Positions 50,042-60,985 of a DNA stretch of 64,000 nucleotides are shown here, in pieces. Numbering within the stretch: position 1 is the stretch's first letter; each line of letters begins with the position of its first letter. This stretch comes from Asterias amurensis (Eukaryota > Echinodermata > Asteroidea > Forcipulatida > Asteriidae): contig NC_092648.1 in NCBI RefSeq assembly GCF_032118995.1, forward strand, positions 19,062,450 through 19,126,449, given 5' to 3'. A model generated the notes under the pieces. It did not search any database and had not been told where the DNA came from. It was given only the letters and a program-made list of their open reading frames with translations. A program made the translations under genes and the position numbers.

Positions 50042-50134
50042 CCTAGATGTTGCATCTTCGTTGTCTGGTGATTCACGATGACCTGCTCCGTTCGTCTGGC
50101 CAGTTGAACCGTTTGCCGATTTAGGCTCCTCCAT
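50042..50134 (-). CDS. SLC7A8-like: Probable alternative first coding exon of SLC7
   Basis: ATG at 50134 opens MEEPKSANGSTGQTNGAGHR followed by ESPDNEDATSR, 31 codons, ending at an AGG/GTAGGT donor in phase 0. The exon at 42124 starts in phase 0, so it would join as DATSR-LSNSED. The first exon at 44171-44067 also ends in phase 0. The composition (polar, acidic, no membrane segment) suits a cytoplasmic transporter N-terminus. The upstream 200 bp are CG-rich, as for a promoter. No other minus-strand gene lies between it and exon 2, but assignment to SLC7 is inferred. Confidence 0.6.
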
Positions 50135-50420
50135 GATCGATGATGATGATGATAAATGATGCACGGAAACTATGCACAATGGGCAGCAAGAAAAGGTGAT
50201 TCCAAAGGCCTTTGTGGTTGTCTGTGTTGCTTAACGTTACTGGCCTGTAAGAGGTTGAACTGCTCGGACTAGCATACGGTCTTCGCCGGCAAAATGTTCA
50301 TTTTTCCGGGTTGAAACACAAGAACGTACCGCCGCCGGACAAAGCGCTACGGTATTCTACACTCGAGCAATGACAACAAACGCCTGGTGGTGGTGTATAT
50401 CTGCTGTGCAGCTTGAGGTT
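50135..50420 (-). promoter_or_regulatory. Candidate upstream SLC7 promoter
   Basis: Locally CG-enriched (GCCGCCGG, CGCTACGG) DNA immediately 5' of the 50134 start codon, contrasting with the AT-rich surroundings. Confidence 0.4.
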
Positions 50421-50929
50421 GCGTGTAGCCTCATGCGTCCAACTGTGCTTATGTGACAGACACAACGGCTGTTCTATGTTCACTTCCATAAAGTTCGTCT
50501 GGTCATCAAGAATGATTCAAGCGTCTTTTCGTTTGATGTTTGAAAAGAGTGATAGTACAAGCCAATATAATTTAGTTTATTATTTTTTTTTCACGTGACA
50601 ATATTGTCCGTTACTTTTCAAGCTGTGTATGGACAAACATTGTGTTTTCCAATCTCTAAAATGGTAAAATCACTCATATAAAATAAACAGTATTGTGTGA
50701 TTGGTTTATGCTTCAAATTCTCTTGTTTCGTGAACTCTAGAAGATTGAAAACTAGTCTTTTATGCCTAATTTCAAAAGTATAAGAAATTCCGTACCTTGA
50801 CCAACTTTTTACTAAAAATACAAAATTTTGAAGGTTTGTTGCACAATATTAATTGATGCATAGACATAAGACGTAATCAGAGGAAATAATAAAAGTTTAA
50901 AGCTGTGTGTTAATGAAACATCAATAGAA

Positions 50930-51299
50930 TGTGTACACACTGGAGACTATTCGTAATTGTCAAAGACCAGTCTACTCACTTGGTGTATCTCAACATGCAT
51001 AAAATAAGAAACCTGTGAAAATTTGAGCTCAATTGGTCGTCGAAGTTGCGAGATAATAATGAAAGAAAAAACACCCTTGTCACATGAAGTTGTGTGCTTT
51101 CAGATGCTTTATTTCGACCTAGTAAGAATTAGATTTTGAGGTCTCGAAATCAAATTCCTGGAAAACTATGTTACTTGACAGGGAGCCGTACTTCTAACAA
51201 TGTGTTATACTATCAACAGCTCCCCATTGCTCGTTACCATACCAAGTAAGGTTTTATGCTAATAATGATTTAGAGTAATCGCCAATTAAACTGCCTTAA
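50930..51299 (+). mobile_element. TTAA MITE family 1, copy
   Basis: ACACTGGAGACTATTCGTAA at the left (eroded end) and CTGCC-TTAA at the right. The body TTGCGAGATAATAATGAAAG and the GGTCTCGAAATC half-hairpin match other copies. Confidence 0.75.
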
Positions 51300-52051
51300 C
51301 GGATACACAATAAAACACCAGAATAAAACCAGGCCTTGTCTGTCTTATAATGGGCGTTATGATCTTTTTTACAACCGTCCGATGTCTGTTTGTGGAAACA
51401 AAGATGTCATGCAATATAAGATCCGACCAGACCGTCACTTCTTAATTACAACAAACGAGAAGATGCTATTTGTGTCTGTTATTCATTGTATTGATTAATT
51501 AATGTCTTGTCATTGAGTGAGGTCAGCGTCTTCTGGTGAAGGACAGTAAATACCACTGATTACGTAACCATATGTCAAACTCCTGAATAGTGTTTATGAT
51601 CCGCAGACGCCATCTTTTAAATTCAATTCAAATTCAATGTTGGTTTATTTTCATATAAAAATACAAGACCAAATAAAAAGTCATAGACTAATGGCATTTG
51701 GTTAACAATAAAATTACATCAAAAATATATGTACAAGTTTACATGATAAGACAATAATTATTATTTAAAATATTACTATAGTTAAACAGACAAACAGGAA
51801 TTGGGAAAACCGCTATGGACATGAGGGGGAACTTGTGGACACAAAATAAAAACAAAACAAGGGAGTTTAAAACAAAACAGCAACATTCTGTAGGCAAGGG
51901 AGGTTTGGACACAACATGAGCACAAAGGAAATGAAACGGAGCGGTTGTATGTATTGTTCTTTCTCTGTCTGATAATAATAGGCATTGTTTTTTTGGTCAC
52001 TGTTTACGCTAGGGCCATCGCCGCTCCGAGTGAAAGTTAGTGTGTGAACTT

Positions 52052-52182
52052 GGGTCGATTTCACAAAGAGTTAGGACAAGTCCTAATTAGGACTAGCCTA
52101 GGAGATATCAAAAGCGTATAGTCCTGAGTTAGGACTCTTCCTCGAGATAAGACAAGTCTTAACTCTTTGTGAAATCGATCCC
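52052..52182. mobile_element. Palindromic AGTCCTAA element (short)
   Basis: GGGTCGATTTCACAAAGAGT at the left and its complement ACTCTTTGTGAAATCGATCC at the right enclose repeated TAGGAC/GTCCTAA words. It is related to 57500-57668. Confidence 0.75.
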
Positions 52183-55100
52183 TGGTGATGTATGAAATAC
52201 ACAACTGAGTGTTCACGCCTGCATACTTCGGGAAGCATTGGAGGTAATTGCCTCCGTGCCCCCTGGTCATTGCCTCGGTGCCCTTGAAACACAATGGAAA
52301 TTTGTAATTTCCTTGCGGAGTGCCCTTTACAAGGAGAAATGGCATTGGTGCCTGGTTTGGCGTGCTCTATTATGGTGATTCATCCTCCATTGTCGGATGG
52401 CACATGGCATGCGTGCGGACTATAATGCAATTTTGCAAAACAATAATGAGAGAAAATGCAATTTGTATTATTCAAGGGGAAAAGAATTACGGTCAATATA
52501 AGTTATATAAGTTGAGAATAAAGTTCGAAACTAAATTGAGTAACTTGAAGACGGGTCGTGTATTTGTAAGTAGGTCATAACCATGGAGGTAGAACTGGTA
52601 CTCGCTTCATGTCAGTTATTACTATTAATTGTGCCTCCATTACAATTGTTTTCGTAAGTTATAGTAGAAATGACAGGGCCAAGGGTATAGTTGGGGTTTG
52701 GTCCGTCTGGCACGTAGCCCACACGCTGGGGTATGACCAGGTATGACGATGAGAAAGTTTTGAAAGCATGTTGGCACGCTACGGAGCAAAAAAAAAGTAC
52801 AATTCCGCACACTTAGGATCTGCATCGCAACAGGTGCGCATTCATCTTAATATGAAAGGGAACACAAAATATGCCACAGTTTGGTTCGTCAGTGAGGATC
52901 GTTTCTAGTGAACTTGTTCAAGGTCTTTACCTGATTTCCTATTCCTGATGGCTTTAAATGAAAGAAGATGATATATAATGGATTACTCGTCCCACAAGAA
53001 AAACCCTTTGTTTTGTATATGCCACTTTGAATAAAAAAAAAAAAGTTGGCCATATCTTTGAGGTTAAGTGTTCAATATAAAGTTAACATGCCTTATCAGT
53101 TATCCAGCAATCACTGAAAACGGCACACAGCATGGTTGAGGATGGTTTCTGATGAACTGTTTGTTCAAAGTATTTAGATGATTTCCTCTTCCTTCTGGCT
53201 TTATACATGTATGCCTCTTTGAAACAACATGTTGGCTACATATTTTTAGGTAAATCGTTCAATATGTGAAGGTTGAGTGTAAGTTTCAGCAATCACCAAC
53301 ATACACAAACATAACAATATACTTCCAGACGGGCATGGAGCAACACGATGCAATTAACTTCGACCTGCCCTGAAGAAAATATAGACTAAATACAAACATT
53401 TTATTTTGTATGAATGCCATTAATATCAACACATACTTATTGTAGACAATATTATCATTACACATAAATAAATCTATTATTTAGGTCATTATTTATTTAA
53501 TAAAGTGTAACAAATAAAAATAGTGCAATTAATATAACGTTAATGCTGAAAGTTTTACAGAATCAAATTTGGAGTAGCCTGAACACTTACAGCCGTGGAG
53601 TGAAAAAAACTTCGCTAGAAAAAAAACCTTCCCGTGACGCGATTTTGACGTTTACTAAAATGGGGTCGTGTGGATACAAGTTCAAACGAGGTTCGATTGA
53701 CGTCACTGTCTCACCTTGCAAAGCATCGCGGCGGGAACATGTCTCGAGACACACCTGTCAAACCCTACTCAATGATTGAATTTACAATAATGAAATAAGA
53801 AAAATGTATTCGACAAAGTTCAAATTAAATGGGGCTATTGCACTATTATTTTGTCAGAACACATTTCGGAAGGGAACGCAGGTAACAGAACCCGGTGCAC
53901 GTAACGAAAACAAAGTTAGGGTTCTCCCCGGTGTTCCTGCGTTTGATTGGCAGCATAATTATATTGCGCCACAGCACATTGTAAACCGTTACATGTCGCT
54001 ATGTAACAGGAGTATATATAGGTCTCGTACTTTCCAACGTAGTCCCACATACCTTGCAGAAAATTACCCACAGAGTGACTGAAAATTGTTATTCTTTTTT
54101 ACACGAAGTACATTTATTTGTACAATTTTGGGGAGGGCAGCCTATTTATTGAGTGTGACCATGTGACTATGTACGTTTGTTAAAAAATCATGTGACATGT
54201 AGCCTACACATCATTATCGCTCCATTTCCCAAATTGACAGACTTCCTTCTATTGTTTTTTTTTTCTTCTTCTTCTTTTTTTGGGGGGGAGGGGGGTGGAG
54301 GAAAAACTACATGCACACACAACTCTGCACAGAAAGCCTCATTCCGATTTGAACCAGTTTTCGTAGCAGTTACAAAATATCCAACTTCCGAAAACAGTCG
54401 TCGGACTCTAAAAACAAAGTCAACAGCCTCCCAGCTGATAGGAACAATGGACCCGTAAAACCACAACAGAAGGTCAAATAAAAAGAAGAAGTACAAAAGA
54501 CCGAATAATTACGCTAACGTACGTAACAGGACTATCCCGAATTACAGCATGAACTTCGACCTTTGTTTATCTTGACGCTATCGACCTAGAATGAGCTGTT
54601 GCTGTGTGCGCATAATTATAAATGTATTGCATGAGGAGGTTGGCCTACATCAGCTGTCTTTTGCGAGATCGGTGGTAAAGTAACAGCTTTGTTCACCTAA
54701 AGGTCATCGGACATCGCGCCACATTTCGTTATTTTATTGTTTTATTAGTGTATACCAACATTATAAAAACAGCAGGAACAATGGAGTATGCCTAATACAT
54801 TCAAATGCCGATTTGGTCTGCACTGTCTTTACTTTGCGCGATGCTGAAAAAGATCAATACTTGTGACACTGAATGGGATGTTTTATTGTCATTCAATGAG
54901 ATCACCTGCCTTATACAAACACCGGAGGACATTCTACAAAATGGCACCTTGGCGCTCAATTGGCACTCAACGTGGTGCTTCCCTTCCTTTTGTATCTTTC
55001 TGTGTTCTGAGAATTCCAGGAATTCTTTAGAGGGGACTACTAAAATAGTACTGCATCGGGGGGAAAGAAGTAGGCCTGGGAACGTGGGGGGTGGGGGCAC

Positions 55101-57499
55101 TTTTTTATGGCAATTATAAAAAAAAAACGGTCAAAGTTGAGCTGATTTCTTCCCTCACTCCTGGTCCAGTGAATCGTTAATATGTTTTGTTTTAATTGTT
55201 ACGAAAGAAGCCCAGATGAAAGAGTTAAACGAAAAAACGCTTCATCAAATAACATGAGTTCAATGATGGCGCGTGTTTTTATTTTTTAGGAAAACAAAAT
55301 GTATAAATTTACAAACCCACACACAGACGAAGATGCCTAGAAATGGAATTCCTCATTTTAATACTTCCGGTGCTAATGCATGTATGTAGACCTATCTGAG
55401 ATTTGTTAAACGATGCATTTATTATTACCATTTAGTTGTTGTACTTTGTGTTCATTCAAGTCTGGTGGTCATTACGAGTTGATGGCAAGTTCACGTTTTG
55501 TCTAAATCTACTAAGTAAAAGTTATAAAATGTACAATTACCCACCCGTACTACCAGTCTGTTTCTATCAGCCATCGGAAGAAGCAACTAAACATGTACCA
55601 GCAACTCAACAAACCGGAAACCCGGCAGTAAAGGCGATAGGCATACTTGGATGATACAGAAAATGCATAACTAGGCGATCTCATAAGGGGGCATCCATCT
55701 GTAAAATGTCTCCTTTTTTAAATCTTTGTAACCAAACAGAGATTGGGAGAGCAATTTTGTCAGTTGCATTTTGGACCATTGGTACATATTTGAATCCAAA
55801 TTGCATAGCCTACTCGGGACTTGAGGAAGATGGTGCCAGCATGTATGAAAATAGACCTGCAACTGCAAAAGAATTCTAAATTAAAAAATGGCAGCTTTAC
55901 AAGACAACCACTATTAAGATCAGACCTGTGTGTAGGCCTACCACTAGAGTGAACCTGTTAATCCATCATCCTATCACGCCCTACCCAAAAACGTAACTTG
56001 TTGTGCTCGTGCAAATAGGCCTTCTTAAAATATCACATTCCAAACATTTATTGAAATGAATTGATTATTTTTCTTAAAGGAAAATATATTGGCGTATGAA
56101 TGCTTTGGATGCGAATTTATTTTTGCAGCACATTCATGTAAAGTTTTTGTTACGTTTAAAGTCTGAATTTTGGTTCCACGGCCACTAATTATCATAGAGG
56201 AAGAATATTATGTATCATCTCCAAAGTGTATGCTGCGCCATATTTATTTATTCATTGCACAAACTGTTGATCTAGTTTTCATGATTATAAATGCAATTTA
56301 TTGTTTTATCAGTGACAACTTGTCCAATGACCTCTATAGTCTTCCTGAACATATCAAATGTTCACGCGAGGACAGAGTCCCTACTTTATGCTACCTTCCC
56401 TGACAGCACCACACAATGTGCACGACCACAACCCATGATCAACTCCAATGTCGTCGCTGCTCTCTGTGAACTTGATAAGCACTTTACAGCTGTAATATTA
56501 TGATATCAGCTGGTCAAGGTTCAGCCTGGCTAAACAGATAGACAATCCTGGATCTCATCACGAATCAGCATTGTGAATTGTTTCAGTCGGCTTGTATAGT
56601 CACTTTTATAGTATACGAAGAAACTAGGCATATAGGCCAACTCTTTTGAACATCTTTTTTTCCCAGGGTATCACCATTGGGGGAGATGTTTGGCCAAAAG
56701 GACTGCATACCGTTTGCAAACCCAGATATGGCCCGATTTTCGACGAAATAAGTTTTTTCTTCTCTTTTTGGCGAATTGTGACAGGTGATGCTTTTTAAAC
56801 TATAGAACACGGACAATGCACGAGCCATGCAAATTTGTCCGTTTTTAAAGTAGTTTGGCCTACATGGATCCCACCAATGACTCATTTTTCTGGTTTTTTT
56901 TTAATTAACCACGTTAATTTGCGATTTGTTCGTGTAACATCTTAACATTAAATCTTTCTTGAGTCTATAACGAATAGCTAATTAAAATTTTGTTTTGGGG
57001 TCAATCAGCCCCCCCCCCAAAAAAAAAACACAAAAAAAAACAAAAAAACAAAAAACAAAAAAAAACACAACAACAACAACAACATTGATGTCATTCAACC
57101 ATTTCAACCAAATGAAAGGACAATTTTCCAAGGGTATAGTTTCGGCTACTCGTGATGATCAGTGAAGGTTTTTTCCAATCTCGTGATACTCCATTCATGA
57201 TTTGTTTTTAGTTCAGGTGTGGCGGGAGATTCCGTATGACGAAGCGTGCAGGCGTTTCGTCTGATAGCGCCTTCTTTTGAATAAACTTCCTTCAGCACGT
57301 GTTCATCTACCGGGGTCACACACCCACACACACCGGGGACAAAGTCCCCTATGACTCCATCATATTGTAGGCACAAGGACGCAAACAATTAGTATGTTGT
57401 TATTAAACAAGCATTTGACAGCGCTCTTCCAAGGATTACATAAACCATGGAGGTTCTACCTCCATGTATAAACACTAAAGACAAAAATATTATCCCGGG

Positions 57500-57668
57500 G
57501 TGGATTTCACTAAGGTAGTCCTTACTTAGGACTAGTCCTATAGGCAATGCTAAGAGATAGGACCAGTCCTAAGTTAGGATGAGTTACTGGTCCTACCTTA
57601 GGACCAGTCCTATCTCTTAGCATTGCCTAGGACTAGTCCTAAGTTAGGACTACCTTTGTGAAATAGGC
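57500..57668. mobile_element. Palindromic AGTCCTAA element (long arms)
   Basis: Arms of about 60 bp (GGTAGTCC...AATGCTAAGAGATAGGAC and its complement) surround a short centre. The ends read ATTTCACTAAGG and CCTTTGTGAAAT. The whole would fold into one hairpin. Confidence 0.82.
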
Positions 57669-57704
57669 CTCTGAAAAGACAACTCACAAACACCTATAAT
57701 ACTG

Positions 57705-58055
57705 AGGTGAAGTGGATACCTTTGGTAATTGTCAAAGACCGGGGTGTATCACAAGCATAACATAACAAATCAGTGAACATTCGGAATCAAATTGGTCATT
57801 GAAGTTGCAAGAAAATAATGACAGAAAAACATCATTGTTGCACAAATTTGTGGTCTTTCAGATGCCTAAGGTCTTCAGGAAGTATTTTATCAGATTCAAA
57901 TATTTGAGTGAGCAATTATCTCAAAAACTACGCTACTTCAGAGAGAGCCGTTTCTCACAATGTTTTATACAATCAACAGCTCTCCGTTGCTCATTACCAA
58001 GTAAGTCCGTATGCTAACAATTATTTTGAGTAGTACCAAGTGTCCAGGTCTTTAA
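57705..58055 (+). mobile_element. TTAA MITE family 1, degraded copy
   Basis: TTTGGTAATTGTCAAAGACC on the left, GTGTCCAGGTC-TTTAA on the right. The middle retains GAAGTTGCAAGAAAATAATG. Confidence 0.7.
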
Positions 58056-58146
58056 GGAAAGTCAGAATTTGTTAAACACCATGACAATATCAAATAATAT
58101 AAAGTCATCCACGGGTAGTTGCAGCGAAGCATATCAAACAAGATCA

Positions 58147-58392
58147 GGGCCCAATTTCATGGAGCTGCTTAAGCACAAAATTTTGCTTAAGCAGAAAAAA
58201 TCCTTGCTTAGTAAAATCAGATAACCAGCCAAGACTCCACTCAATTGTTATGCTAAGTAAACAACAGCTAAATACCAGTCACAAGCAATGTATATGGCAT
58301 GAAAATTTTGCAAGTAACATGTGAAACATAAGCGAGCTATTTTCGTGCTTAAGCAAATTTTTTGCTTAAGCAGCTCTATGCAATTGGCCCCA
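58147..58392. mobile_element. Inverted-repeat GCTTAAGCA element
   Basis: GGGCCCAATTTCATGGAGCT with GCTTAAGCACAAAATTTTGC is mirrored by GCTTAAGCAAATTTTTTGC and AGCTCTATGCAATTGGCCCC. Fragments of the same family are at about 17740-17860, 24350-24430 and 29690-29850. Confidence 0.82.
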
Positions 58393-60985
58393 GGTTTGGG
58401 TTCAACCAGTGTGTGATCCGCGGCTCAAACGTGTCCTTATCAATTTGAATCATTTCAAATTGAGATAAATTTGTGTCAAGGCTGTGTATCTTGCTGGTTT
58501 TGTCCCATCGTGTCCCTGTCCCAACAGCAAAGTTCATTGAACGACACGAAGTGCAGCTTTTTGATAAGCACACACAGAGACAAGTTTTTTTTGTTATGCC
58601 ATAAAACAACATGGGATACAAACAAATGGTTTAGTTTTGTTAAATTAGTCCTCGGGTGTTTTAGCCAAACGTAGTAAGTTAAAACACCAGGAGACCGGTC
58701 AAATCCTCTCAAAGTGGTCCGGCTGCTTACTGGTTAGATCAGTTTTGAAAAACATTTCTTTTTAATGTGATATGGACTGGTGAAAAAGTTGGTGGAACAG
58801 TGAAGTGACAATCTAAAACTGGTCCTGCTGGCTAGCCACTGAAAAGGTTAAGGGCAATTCCTGGTTATAGTTCAGTTGATATTTCCATCCAATTGATTTG
58901 CTTACACAATAATACACATAATGGTACTTTAGATACACTTGTGGGGAAGAGAGAAGTTGCGGGTGTACCCTAAAAGCAAGCTTGTTTGGGTGGAGTCCCT
59001 CATATTCAGGTACTTGGGATAAGGAATTACCCAGGCGATAAGGAACCTTCAAGCAAAATGTAACATCAAATGATGTACTTGTATGCTTTCCTCATTGGTA
59101 CAGCTTGCTAATACTCTTGCTCCACAGTTAATTTTGTTTCCTTCTCATCATTATGGTTGATCATGGCTCATGGATGACATGGCCCTATACAGGGCTCGAA
59201 TTTAGGGGAGGGGGATTCACGAGACTGTAGGGGGCGTAGCTCAAAACTTTACTGGGCCAGGCAATTTCTTACAAAACCAACAAATCGAGTAAATTGAGAA
59301 GAAGAAGACAAACACTGTCATGATTAAACTGTTTTTATTTCAAAAACCACTAAGAGAAGGTTTATAACTCTCTTTTGTCTAATAAGTAAAACTACATAAT
59401 CAACAGAATTTAAAGAATTTCAGAAAGTACCGAGTATACAGTGCTATTGCACACATCCGTGTATATGGGTAAAAAAAAAATATTCTTCATCTCCGATGCA
59501 AATATAACATCTGTTAAAGAGTTGAAAGATATTTATAAGACTAAAATTCAACATTTGCACCTAATTTAAAAAATTTAAGATGATGTCAGGGATGTGTCCG
59601 GTTGTATTAAGTTTACTGGCCCGACGCTAAAAACACTGGCCTCACTCCTGTAGTCCAGTGTAACTTAGGTTCAAGCCCTGTAAGGTAATGGTATTCTGAC
59701 TAGCAGATACCCAAGTATCATTTTTCGCCCTCCTTTTTAGCATTTTAGTCCACATTGGCTCCATGCATGGATGGCCCAGTGGGACAAGCTTTCATATAAC
59801 CCTCTGTTCAAAGTAGATCCATGTACTGAGTATATACATGTATTGCTCATCTGCATAGGTGTATATGGGTTAAACCGAAGTGGGTTTTTTTCCACAGAGG
59901 AAATTATTCATAAAAACCAAAGTTAACACTCTTTATCCCACTGCAAATTTCTACCTATTAAACAGATCCTTGTCATTTTGTTTGAAGGTTTTTTTGTCAC
60001 CAGCGCAAACCATTCACAGTGCATTTGTTACTAAACTAACAAAGTGCATTTCCGTTACATCCTTCTTGACTATAATAACACTCAAGACCACATCATGCAC
60101 AGCAGTGTATGTAAAACGCCCTCACAGTGGGTGCCAGAATACATGCTTGTACAGTTTTACTAGATGGAAATTTGCATCCGGGATAAAGAATATTTGGTAA
60201 AACCAAAATCAACATTCCTGTACAGTTTGTTTTACTCTTACAGTTTTATCCCCCTGTAATTTTTGTTTTATTTTATTTTTTACTTTAACTAAAAAAGCTG
60301 TACTCTAAAAAATTATATCATATTTCAGCTACAAATATTACAGAGAACAAGGACCCACCTGCCCATTACTACATTATATTTACAGGGTGTGACGCAATTC
60401 ATCATTGAACGAGCCCACAAAACCAAAAAGCGAAATAATATGTCCAGGCAGGAAAAGATAATCTGTAATTGGAATATACAATCTGAGAAACTTTCCATGC
60501 AGTAAATTTACTCAGATTGAAATACGTTTTTTAACTCCCTTTCTCTAAAAGCACATTCTTTGGAAGGGAATCGTTTCTTAAAATGTTATTTATTATCAAC
60601 AGCTTTATCAACAAAATATTTTTGATGGTAATTAATTGTTAGAGATATTGCCTTCATTTAATATTCTCTATGCATCAAATTAATTACCAGACGCCTGTTT
60701 AATTAAACAAAATTCAATCAAGATATGTATAATAAATTCAACTTTGATAAAATTAAAATTACTTTAATAAATACGTATAAATTACTATACTATAAAAAAA
60801 ATCAGTGTATACAAAATTTGCATATAAATCCTAAACAATGGTACTGTTGTCAACAAGTCATAGTACAATTCATTCATTAACTGTCTGTGTTACAATAAAA
60901 CAAAGGAAAAACATCTGGGTTTCTTTCGTTAGCTTTAAAATTTGCAATTTTTCCGTATTGCCAATGACCTTAAAGTGGATGGAGT

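Larger units (their letters stand above)
50421..60985. other. Intergenic region, repeats only
   Basis: Between the SLC7 5' end and the heparanase 3' end, both on the minus strand. It holds TTAA MITEs, palindromic repeats and simple C/A tracts (57009-57090). Open frames of 60-105 codons exist but lack splice or motif support. Confidence 0.6.

Noticed and set aside
54805..55119. A 104-codon plus-strand frame with overlapping minus-strand frame
   Set aside because: No splice-linked partners, no recognised motif, and both strands are equally open. Treated as chance.
57146..57388. An 80-codon minus-strand frame in slightly CG-richer DNA
   Set aside because: Composition is suggestive of coding, but there is no convincing acceptor or donor pair or neighbour exon in phase. 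Not called without transcript support.
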